64,000 nucleotides of DNA from Lachnospiraceae bacterium (GTDB lineage Bacteria; Bacillota; Clostridia; Lachnospirales; Lachnospiraceae). Location: contig AP025576.1 of NCBI GenBank assembly GCA_022845955.1, positions 1,860,001-1,924,000 of the forward strand. Direction: 5' to 3'. A model generated the notes under the pieces. The model saw nothing but the letters and a program-made list of their open reading frames with translations. It ran no database searches and was not told the origin of the DNA. This document shows, one piece after another, positions 16,798 through 24,135 of this stretch (positions are counted from its first letter, which is position 1; the number at the start of each line of letters is the position of its first letter). Position numbers and translations under genes: made by a program.

Positions 16798-19169
16798 GAC
16801 GTCCTTTATGCCTGGCTATGCTGGGCTTTGTGGCGGCAGTCCGGGTTATAACGTGGGTGAAGCCTCTGCCCGCCCCATCCCCTCCGGCGGAGGACGGGCA
16901 AAGCTGTACCATCGTGGGTACGGTCCGGGATATCGTAAGCTATAAGGATATAACTACCGGCCGGCCTGTTCGGCTCGTTTATATAAAGGCTGCAGCGCCT
17001 GCTGCCAATTCCATTTCACAACCCAATTCTGATTCTAATCTGTCTGCTGATTTCAAGCAGCAAATATCCGGTACAACAACAGAATACAATAAGGAAACCC
17101 AGGTGATATGCAGGCTTTCCGGGGAAGAAAGCATGCTTCCGGAAATAGGGAGCAGGGTGCGTTACCAGGGGAAGGCGCGTCATTTCAGAGAAGCCTCCAA
17201 TCCGGGAGAATTTGACGAAAGGGCTTATTATGCGTGCTATGGAATCAGTATGCAGCTGACGGATGCGCAACTTACCGGAAGGAGCCGCGGCTGTTCCGAA
17301 TTCCGGCAATTCCTTTATGAAATCCGCTGCCGTGCCGGGGATATCCTGGATAGCATTTTACCGGAAAAAGAGGCCTCTGTGGCAAAAGCTATGCTTCTCG
17401 GAGAGAAAAAAGGGATAGACAGGGAACTTAAGAGTCTGTATCAGGGGGCGGGAATTGCCCATATCCTGGCTATTTCCGGGCTTCATATCTCTCTGCTGGG
17501 CATGGGGCTTTACCGGCTGCTCACCTTGCGCCTGTCCCGGAAAATGGCCTGTCTGCTTTCCTGCCTCGTCCTTTTTTCCTATCTGCTCATGACAGGGTTT
17601 TCCCCGTCCGCCGTTCGTGCGGTCCTCATGTTTTTCCTTTATATGCTGGCACGGCTGGCAGGAAGGACCTATGATATGCCCACGGCCCTTTCCGCAGCAG
17701 CTGTATTGCTGCTGGCGGAGAATCCCGCCTGGCTGCAGGATGGCGGCTTCCGTCTTTCCTTTGCGGCAGCGGCAGGGGCGGCTGTGGTGATTCCGGGTTT
17801 TGCCGGAATGGGCAGTGAGAGACAGCGGTACCGGCGCACACAGCATACCGGCATATTTGCCGGCAGGCTCCGCGAGGGACTGTGCTCCAGCTTCTGTATC
17901 AGCCTGGCAACCCTTCCGGTACTCTTATCTTCTTTTTATGAATGGAATCTCCTTTCTGTTTTGCTCAATGTCCTGGTAATTCCTCTTATGGGAGTACTGA
18001 TGGGGGGAATCCTTATGCTGGTGCTGGCAGGAGGCATCTGCAGCGGCCTGGGGATACCTGCGGGCACCTTTCTTTCTCTTGCCGCCCTGCCGGTGCGGGG
18101 GATCTTCTTTCTGTATGAAAAGCTGTGTCTGCTGGCACAGGGACTGCCGGGGATCTGGCATGCAGGGATGCCGCAGACCTGGCAGATCCTTCTTTTTTAT
18201 GCGGGTCTTGCCCTTCTTCTTCTGACTGCAGCGAAAATCCCCAGGAGATTGGGCTGGCCTCTTGCCGCCCTGCTGTGCCTGGTTTTTACCGTAAATCCAC
18301 GGGGTGAGACCCGTCTGACCATGCTGGATGTGGGACAGGGAGACTGTATCTATATCCGGACGGAAGCGGGAAATCATTATTTGTACGATGCGGGCAGCAC
18401 TTCCAAAAAGGATACCGGAACCTGGCAGGTGATACCTTTCCTGAAGTACCAGGGGGTGGATCGGCTGGAAGCCGTATTCGTGAGCCATTGGGATGAGGAC
18501 CATATCAATGGACTGGAGGCCGTTTTCCAATGGGCCGCCGAAAGCGGGGTTTCCATAGGCGGTCTGGTTCTGCCGGGGGCCGGGCCGGACGGAGAAGAAC
18601 CGGAAACGCTTCTGGCATGCGCCCAAACCTATGGGATTCCGGTATACCGCATGCTTGCAGGAGATCAGCTTTTTGACGGGGACGGAAGGACCGCCTTTTT
18701 ATGTCTCCATCCCCGGGAGGGCGGTTTTTACAAGGATCGCAATGCCTCCTCTTTGGTGCTGAAGCTTAGTGTGGAAGGAAAACAACGTTTGACATACCCC
18801 ACGGCCCCTGATGGGCAGGAAAATAAGCCGGGCTTCACCGCTCTTCTCACCGGAGATGTGGAGGAGGAAGGAGAACTTCAGATGCTGGAAGAGGACAGGG
18901 AGCTGCTGGAAAACTGTGATGTTCTCAAAACAGCCCACCACGGCTCCGCCACCTCGTCGGCAGAGGCGTTTCTGGATGCGGCTTCCCCTTCCCTTGCCCT
19001 GATTTCCTGCGGGAAAAACAATACCTACGGACATCCGCACAAAGAGGTGCTCCAGCGCTTTGCGGAACGAGGAATTCCCGTGCTTATCACCAGCGGCAGC
19101 GGTGCCGTTACAATAAGGGCAAAAAATGAAAAAATTTGGGTGGAACCTTTTTGTAACGGATCAGGATGA
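16794..19169 (+). CDS. comEC: DNA internalisation channel protein ComEC/Rec2
   Basis: Polytopic protein that brings one DNA strand across the membrane. The 791 residues cover an N-terminal DUF4131-like region, the Competence domain (AKAMLLGEKKGID, GIAHILAISGLHISLLGMGL, ~200-500) with many hydrophobic helices, and a C-terminal metallo-beta-lactamase domain (LDVGQGDCIY, SHWDEDHINGL, TAHHGSATSSAEAF). All parts are present. The start overlaps the GerMN stop. With comEA it suggests a DNA-uptake capacity. Confidence 0.93.
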   Translation: MRRPLCLAMLGFVAAVRVITWVKPLPAPSPPAEDGQSCTIVGTVRDIVSYKDITTGRPVRLVYIKAAAPAANSISQPNSDSNLSADFKQQISGTTTEYNKETQVICRLSGEESMLPEIGSRVRYQGKARHFREASNPGEFDERAYYACYGISMQLTDAQLTGRSRGCSEFRQFLYEIRCRAGDILDSILPEKEASVAKAMLLGEKKGIDRELKSLYQGAGIAHILAISGLHISLLGMGLYRLLTLRLSRKMACLLSCLVLFSYLLMTGFSPSAVRAVLMFFLYMLARLAGRTYDMPTALSAAAVLLLAENPAWLQDGGFRLSFAAAAGAAVVIPGFAGMGSERQRYRRTQHTGIFAGRLREGLCSSFCISLATLPVLLSSFYEWNLLSVLLNVLVIPLMGVLMGGILMLVLAGGICSGLGIPAGTFLSLAALPVRGIFFLYEKLCLLAQGLPGIWHAGMPQTWQILLFYAGLALLLLTAAKIPRRLGWPLAALLCLVFTVNPRGETRLTMLDVGQGDCIYIRTEAGNHYLYDAGSTSKKDTGTWQVIPFLKYQGVDRLEAVFVSHWDEDHINGLEAVFQWAAESGVSIGGLVLPGAGPDGEEPETLLACAQTYGIPVYRMLAGDQLFDGDGRTAFLCLHPREGGFYKDRNASSLVLKLSVEGKQRLTYPTAPDGQENKPGFTALLTGDVEEEGELQMLEEDRELLENCDVLKTAHHGSATSSAEAFLDAASPSLALISCGKNNTYGHPHKEVLQRFAERGIPVLITSGSGAVTIRAKNEKIWVEPFCNGSG

Positions 19170-19211
19170 AAGACAGCCCTTTGTGCCCTGCGGCATCCCC
19201 TTTTTTAGACG

Positions 19212-19240
19212 TTGACTGAGAGACGGGAATGTGTCATGAT
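19212..19240 (+). promoter_or_regulatory. Candidate promoter for holA
   Basis: TTGACT (19212-19217), 17 bp, CATGAT (19235-19240), about 115 bp before holA. Confidence 0.45.
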
Positions 19241-19253
19241 AGGAAAGAAAGAT

Positions 19254-19280
19254 GTTACTGGTCACGGAGTGAACAGTAAC
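19254..19280. repeat. 27 bp palindromic repeat identical (inverted) to 876-902
   Basis: Begins GTTACTGGTCAC and ends GTGAACAGTAAC around GGA. Exact reverse complement of the copy in the argC leader. Confidence 0.75.
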
Positions 19281-19353
19281 AGAAAGGCGGCCGGACGTAA
19301 CCGTTCAGACGGGACGGTCACAGAGCAGCACAGCGGAAGAAAGGAGGCCTGAA

Positions 19354-20355
19354 ATGCAGCAGCTGTTGGAAGACATGAAAAAAAAGCAATTCAGGCAGGT
19401 TTATCTACTATATGGGCAGGAGGCCTATCTGAAGAATCAATACCGGGACAAGCTGAAAGAAGCTCTTGTTCAGGATGGTGACACCATGAATTTCACTGTT
19501 TTCAAGGGTAAAAATATAAACCCCGGCGAGATTATTGATCTGGCGGAAACCATGCCCTTTCTCGCCGAAAGAAGGGTTATTCTCATTGAAGACAGCGGTT
19601 TTTTTAAGAAAGGCGGCGAACAGCTTGCGGATTATCTGAAGGAACCGGCATCCACCGTATGCATTCTTTTTACGGAATCCGAGGTTGATAAGAGAAACCG
19701 GCTGTTTAAAGCGGTAAAGGACAACGGCTGCGCCGTGGAATTTGCCACCCAGGATGAGACTACGCTGAAGCGGTGGATATTGGGCAGGGTAAAGAAGGAG
19801 AATAAAGCCATTTCTTCATCCGGCCTGGATTTTTTCCTGCAGAAGACCGGTTCGGACATGGAAAATATAAGCCGGGAAATGGAAAAGCTTTTTTGCTATA
19901 CCCTGAAAAAGGATACGATTACGGAAGCGGATATAGAAGCTGTCTGCACCCATCAGGTGACCAGCCAGATTTTTGATATGGTGGAAGCTATCGCCATGGG
20001 CAGGCAGCAGCAGGCACTGAAGCTGTATTATGATCTGCTGGCACTGAAGGAACCGGCTATGCGCATCCTGTTTCTTATAGGAAGGCAGTTTAATCTTCTG
20101 CTGCAGGTAAAAGAACTGAAGGCAAAGGGCTATGACAACAGGAAAATCGGTGAAAAAACAGGGCTGCACAGCTTTATTGCGGGAAAATATGTGAGCCAGG
20201 CAGCCCGTTTCCGGAAGGAAGAACTGCGTGAAGCCCTGGAAGCCTGCGTGAGTACGGATGAGGCGGTAAAAAGCGGAAGGCTGAATGATACCATGGGAGT
20301 GGAGCTTCTTATTGTCAGATACAGCTCCGGAGGCAGGACCCCGGGGCGGGCATAG
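19354..20355 (+). CDS. holA: DNA polymerase III delta subunit
   Basis: Clamp-loader subunit that opens the sliding clamp. The 333 residues begin with VYLLYGQEAYLKNQYRDKL (~17-35), the usual start of the delta fold, then AETMPFLAERRVILIEDSGFF, and the C-terminal half keeps ALKLYYDLLALKEPAMRILFLIGRQFNLLLQ. AAAGGAGG precedes the ATG. Follows comEC, the common order in Firmicutes. Confidence 0.93.
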   Translation: MQQLLEDMKKKQFRQVYLLYGQEAYLKNQYRDKLKEALVQDGDTMNFTVFKGKNINPGEIIDLAETMPFLAERRVILIEDSGFFKKGGEQLADYLKEPASTVCILFTESEVDKRNRLFKAVKDNGCAVEFATQDETTLKRWILGRVKKENKAISSSGLDFFLQKTGSDMENISREMEKLFCYTLKKDTITEADIEAVCTHQVTSQIFDMVEAIAMGRQQQALKLYYDLLALKEPAMRILFLIGRQFNLLLQVKELKAKGYDNRKIGEKTGLHSFIAGKYVSQAARFRKEELREALEACVSTDEAVKSGRLNDTMGVELLIVRYSSGGRTPGRA

Positions 20356-20438
20356 CGCGTGCTTGGAAAGCGGTTTTTGCAGGAGGTGCCACACACATTG
20401 CAGGCACTGGGAAATACGGAACAGTTAGGAGAGAAAAT

Positions 20439-21002
20439 ATGAGCGGATTGATATCCATAGTTCTGTGGATTATAATTATAGCGGCCGTATCCGGTGTTTT
20501 GAAACGGAAAAGCAGCGGCGGCAGCGGGGATCAGAATCCTTATTATAACCAAACGCCGCCGGCGCCCCCGGCTTATACGCCTTCCCCGGCGCCACAGCCT
20601 GGGATGCGGGAAATGCAATCCGGGACAGCACCGGTACATACGGGAGCAACCAATTATACAGCGGGTACGGTACCCGATAAAAGCAGATATGCGGGTACTA
20701 AAAATACAGCCTATTCCCCCTCACAGAAAAAGGGCGCCAAAGCGGATATGTCAACAACCGACTATCTCAGACAGAAGGCCAATCTGGACGAGGCGGATCA
20801 CCGCCAGGAAAAGCAGCAGGAATTCCGGCGCGCCAGATGGGAGACCGGCGGACTCCCCGCCGCAAAAAGGCTCTATGAAGGGGACAGCGTGCCTCAGGGA
20901 ATGCGCCGGGTGGCCTGTTCCTATTGCGGTGCCGATAATCTGCTTCCTCAGGGAAGCGGGCAAAAGTATACCTGCTACTTTTGCAGGGAAGAATTGGAGT
21001 AA
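20439..21002 (+). CDS. Membrane-anchored zinc-ribbon protein, function unknown
   Basis: A 187-residue protein: one N-terminal membrane helix (GLISIVLWIIIIAAVSGVL, ~2-20), a Pro/Gly/Tyr-rich linker (~25-95), a charged helical stretch, and a C-terminal zinc ribbon CSYCG...CYFC (~160-180). This plan (tail-in-membrane, cytoplasmic zinc ribbon) is common in small clostridial proteins of unknown role. AGGAGAG precedes the start. Confidence 0.7.
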   Translation: MSGLISIVLWIIIIAAVSGVLKRKSSGGSGDQNPYYNQTPPAPPAYTPSPAPQPGMREMQSGTAPVHTGATNYTAGTVPDKSRYAGTKNTAYSPSQKKGAKADMSTTDYLRQKANLDEADHRQEKQQEFRRARWETGGLPAAKRLYEGDSVPQGMRRVACSYCGADNLLPQGSGQKYTCYFCREELE

Positions 21003-21033
21003 ACACCCTGCTGTCAGGCGTGTATCCCGGCAT

Positions 21034-21065
21034 GGGTGTAGATAAAAAAGTTTGGCGTTACCCGG
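21034..21065. mobile_element. Half copy of the MITE-like palindromic element
   Basis: GGGTGTAGATAAAAAAGT followed by TTGGCGTTACC matches the outer ~30 bp of the terminal inverted repeats at 5503 and 57692. The rest of the element is absent; it lies between the zinc-ribbon gene and the YqeY-like gene. Confidence 0.6.
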
Positions 21066-21131
21066 CACATGGCGCCTCTTGCGGGAATATGGATTTTGTT
21101 GGTGTGCTTCGGCGCACGGAAAGGAGTAAAT

Positions 21132-21578
21132 ATGGGTAAAATAGAAGAAGTAAGGGCAGAAATGGTCGCAGCTATGAAGAACAAGGATAAGGAAAGAAAG
21201 GACACCCTTTCCGCCCTCCTTGCCGCCCTCAAAAATAAAGCGATTGATAAAAGGTCGGATTTGACGGAAGCGGAAGAAAATGAAGTTATCAAAAAAGAGA
21301 TCAAGCAGACCCAGGAAACCAGGGAACTGGCACCTGCAGACAGAACGGACATAATCGAGGAATGCGAAAAACGACTGGCCGTCCTGAAGGAATTTGCCCC
21401 CGAAGAAATGAGTGAAGAAGCGATCCGCAAAGAAATACAGGAGGTTCTTGCCTCTTTGGGACTCGAAGCACCTGCCGGAAAAGATAAAGGCAGAATCATG
21501 AAGGCGCTTATGCCCCGTGTGAAGGGAAAAGCCGACGGAGCGCTGGTAAATAAGCTTGTCGGGGAAGTGATACAATAA
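21132..21578 (+). CDS. yqeY: GatB/YqeY domain protein
   Basis: A 148-residue YqeY-family protein, related to the tail of the GatB amidotransferase subunit and thought to touch tRNA metabolism; exact role unknown. Diagnostic stretches: AMKNKDKERKDTLSALLAALKNK, IKKEIKQTQETREL, EFAPEEMSEEAI and GRIMKALMPRVKGKADGALVNKLV. AAAGGAG lies 6 nt before the ATG at 21132; the open frame from 21069 would begin inside the intergenic repeat. Confidence 0.93.
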   Translation: MGKIEEVRAEMVAAMKNKDKERKDTLSALLAALKNKAIDKRSDLTEAEENEVIKKEIKQTQETRELAPADRTDIIEECEKRLAVLKEFAPEEMSEEAIRKEIQEVLASLGLEAPAGKDKGRIMKALMPRVKGKADGALVNKLVGEVIQ

Positions 21579-21581
21579 AAG

Positions 21582-21660
21582 AAAAAAAGCAGGGCCTTTG
21601 TGCCCCGGCGGTTCTTTCCGGATGGAAAGGGCGGCGGGGTGCAAAGGCCCTGCTTTTTTA
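21582..21660. terminator. Long bidirectional intrinsic terminator
   Basis: AAAAAAGCAGGGCCTTTG (21583-21600) pairs with CAAAGGCCCTGCTTTTTT (21642-21659), with further GC pairing inside. Unusually long stem of about 18 bp plus inner arms, with a U run in both directions. Confidence 0.9.
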
Positions 21661-21852
21661 TGAGTGAAATAGCTCTGTAAATCATTAAAAAATAAATATA
21701 TTTTTTGAAACTTTTCCCCTCCCATCTGCATCTAATGAAAGAGAGACGGAATAGTATCCGTCATAAGAGAACAGACAAGCCGATAAGTCCGTATTATCGT
21801 ACAGCATAAGTGCCATAATAGGCAAAAAGGTGCAGGGCGGAGGAAAATGTTT

Positions 21853-22230
21853 ATGAGGAAAATAGTAAGAAAAAGAACCGGCCTTCTGGCAGTTACCGCA
21901 GTGTTGATGCTCATTTGTGCTTTTTTTATTACAGGGACGGTGATGAGCCAGACAAAAGACAGAGTGAGGCTGGATGAGAAATATTACATCCGGCTGGAAG
22001 AGGAATATCTGGATCGGGTGAGGGATACCCTGAAGCAGGAAGGATATTCCAACTGCGGCCTGACGCTTACCTATACCAGGGATGTATCAGGGGAACGCAG
22101 ATATTTCCTGAAAATCCATAACAAACGCTTTGACAGACTGGACAGCCTGCAGAGAAAAGCCATTCTGGATCGTGTGGGCAAAGTGGAGTTCGGTGTGGAA
22201 GGCTGCAGCCTTTACCAGGAATTTCTTTGA
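21853..22230 (+). CDS. Small membrane-anchored protein of unknown function
   Basis: About 125 residues with one N-terminal hydrophobic segment (LLAVTAVLMLICAFFITGTVM) followed by a charged extracytoplasmic part ending CSLYQEFL. No known domain recognised. GGAGG is 3 nt before an ATG at 21847 and 9 nt before the ATG at 21853, so I favour the latter. Isolated between a strong terminator and the promoter of the next gene. Confidence 0.6.
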   Translation: MRKIVRKRTGLLAVTAVLMLICAFFITGTVMSQTKDRVRLDEKYYIRLEEEYLDRVRDTLKQEGYSNCGLTLTYTRDVSGERRYFLKIHNKRFDRLDSLQRKAILDRVGKVEFGVEGCSLYQEFL

Positions 22231-22248
22231 GCACTTTGGATTTGGGGA

Positions 22249-22277
22249 ATGACATAAATATCGTTTGGGGGTATAAT
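22249..22277 (+). promoter_or_regulatory. Candidate promoter for the DUF1653 gene
   Basis: ATGACA (22249-22254), 17 bp, TATAAT (22272-22277), 86 bp before the start at 22363. Confidence 0.6.
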
Positions 22278-22362
22278 AAGCAAAAAAGCACGACCGGGAG
22301 AGAACCGGAAAAGCGACGGATAATATGAGCCGGAACCTTACGTGCGGACGGGAGAGAAGAAT

Positions 22363-23019
22363 ATGGAAAGAACCCCCAGGCCAAACGAAATATATCAGCA
22401 TTTCAAAGGAAATCTTTATAAAGTTATCACGCTTGCAACCCATTCCGAAACAGGGGAAAGCATGGTGGTTTATCAGGCGCTATACGGTGATTTTCCGGTA
22501 TTTGTAAGGCCGCTTAACCTGTTTGTGAGCCAGGTTGATCATGATAAATATCCGGAAGCAAAGGCGGAATACCGTTTTACCCTGGTACCTAAGATTCTGG
22601 GACAGGGCGGCATGCCGGAGACGGAAGCTTCACAGCCCTTTGCTCCGGCGGAGGATAAAACGGTTATGCGGAAGGCATCTGGTGAGCAGGGACATCCTGC
22701 CGCTGATATATCTGCTGCGGGACATGAAGCTTTTGCCGCAGAACAGGCTTTTCCCGGACCGGAACGGACAACTGAGGAAGCGGAAGAGGAGGAAGCGGTT
22801 TTGGATCCGCTGCTGCTGCAGTTTCTGGATGCGGATACCTATGAGGATAAGCTGAATATCATGGTTGGCCTGCACAGCCGGATTACGGATGAAATGCTGA
22901 ATACCATTGCCGTATCCCTGGACCTGGAGCTGGAAGAAGGGGAACTGGAGGAGCGTTACCAGACATTGAAAAATTGTATGATAACACTGGAAAAATATGA
23001 ATGCAACCGACTCAGATAA
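22363..23019 (+). CDS. DUF1653-domain protein
   Basis: A 218-residue cytoplasmic protein. Residues 1-~75 form a DUF1653 domain (YQHFKGNLYKVITLATHSET, MVVYQALYGDFPVFVRPLNLF), a fold usually found alone in ~75-residue proteins. The rest is an acidic linker and a helical tail (LDPLLLQFLDADTYEDKLNIM, then ITLEKYECNRLR). Start chosen at 22363 behind GGGAGAG. Function unknown. Confidence 0.8.
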   Translation: MERTPRPNEIYQHFKGNLYKVITLATHSETGESMVVYQALYGDFPVFVRPLNLFVSQVDHDKYPEAKAEYRFTLVPKILGQGGMPETEASQPFAPAEDKTVMRKASGEQGHPAADISAAGHEAFAAEQAFPGPERTTEEAEEEEAVLDPLLLQFLDADTYEDKLNIMVGLHSRITDEMLNTIAVSLDLELEEGELEERYQTLKNCMITLEKYECNRLR

Positions 23020-23112
23020 CAGCAGATAACGCCGGGAGCTTCCGGTACGGTATTGTATCCGGCGTACCGGCTATAAAGAAGACTCTGTCCTGCACCGAAG
23101 GAGGAGGACTTC

Positions 23113-24066
23113 ATGGCATATGATTTGGACAACAGGCTGGTTATAGGCGTTTCCACAAGGGCGCTTTTTGATCTGTGCCTGGAAAATGAAATATTTGAAA
23201 AAGAAGGTGTGGAAAGCTACCGGAAGTATCAGACGGAGCATGAGGCGGATATCCTGAAGCCCGGCCCCGGATTTCCTCTGATAAAAGCGCTTCTTGCCAT
23301 CAATAGGCTGCCCGGTCAGAAGGGCAGGGTGGAAGTCATCGTGATGTCAAGAAACAGCGCGGATACTTCGCTGCGTGTTTTCCGTTCCATAGAGCATTAT
23401 GGGCTGGATATCACCCGTGCGGTTCTTGCAGGGGGCGCGTCCCTTGCCCCTTACCTGGAAGCCTTCCGTACGGACCTTTTTCTTTCTGCCTGTGAGGATG
23501 ACGTGCAGCGGGCAGTGGATTCCGGCATTGCGGCAGGCATAATCTGCGACGGTGTGAGGGAATATGCCCGGGAAGAGGAAATCCGGCAGATCCGCATTGC
23601 CTTTGACGGGGATGCTGTCCTGTTTACGGATGAATCCGAACGGATTTTCCAGGAGCAGGGGCTTGCCGCTTTTGAAGAAAACGAACGGCGCAAGGCCGGC
23701 AGTCCCCTGGAGGAAGGGCCTTTTGCACGCTTCCTCAAAACCATTGCTGTACTGCAGCAGGAGTTCCCGCCGGATCAGACACCTATCAGGACGGCCCTTG
23801 TCACCTCCAGAAGCGCACCGGCCCATGAACGGGTTATCAGGACCCTGCGCGCATGGAATATCAGGATAGATGAAGCTTTTTTTCTGGGAGGCATTTCCAA
23901 AAAGGAGATTCTGGCTGCCTTCGGCGCCCACATCTTTTTTGACGATCAGGCGGTGCATACGGGAAATGCCGCTGCAGTGGTACCCTCCGCCAGGGTGCCA
24001 TGCCGTTGCCGGAAAGAGGAGAAGCCGGAGAAAGGAAATCCGGACGTTAAGGGCGGTATAGAATAG
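23113..24066 (+). CDS. Cytosolic 5'-nucleotidase
   Basis: Dephosphorylates nucleoside monophosphates; 317 residues matching the 5'-nucleotidase family PF06189. Recognised by LVIGVSTRALFDLCLEN near the start, VIVMSRNSADTSLRVF, the phosphatase-like RIAFDGDAVLFTDESERIF (~residues 158-176), and the late HIFFDDQAVH metal-site loop. GGAGGAGG gives a strong start. The cysteine-containing, basic C-terminal tail is poorly conserved in general. Confidence 0.87.
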   Translation: MAYDLDNRLVIGVSTRALFDLCLENEIFEKEGVESYRKYQTEHEADILKPGPGFPLIKALLAINRLPGQKGRVEVIVMSRNSADTSLRVFRSIEHYGLDITRAVLAGGASLAPYLEAFRTDLFLSACEDDVQRAVDSGIAAGIICDGVREYAREEEIRQIRIAFDGDAVLFTDESERIFQEQGLAAFEENERRKAGSPLEEGPFARFLKTIAVLQQEFPPDQTPIRTALVTSRSAPAHERVIRTLRAWNIRIDEAFFLGGISKKEILAAFGAHIFFDDQAVHTGNAAAVVPSARVPCRCRKEEKPEKGNPDVKGGIE

Positions 24067-24135
24067 AAAATGGGACAGTATAGAAAATGTATAGCATAGA
24101 AAAGGACAGTATAGAAAAAAGGCAGCAGGTAATTT

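Noticed and set aside
21582..21660. Long hairpin considered as a mobile palindrome
   Set aside because: It has U runs on both sides, directly follows a stop codon, and no second copy was seen; best read as a terminator.
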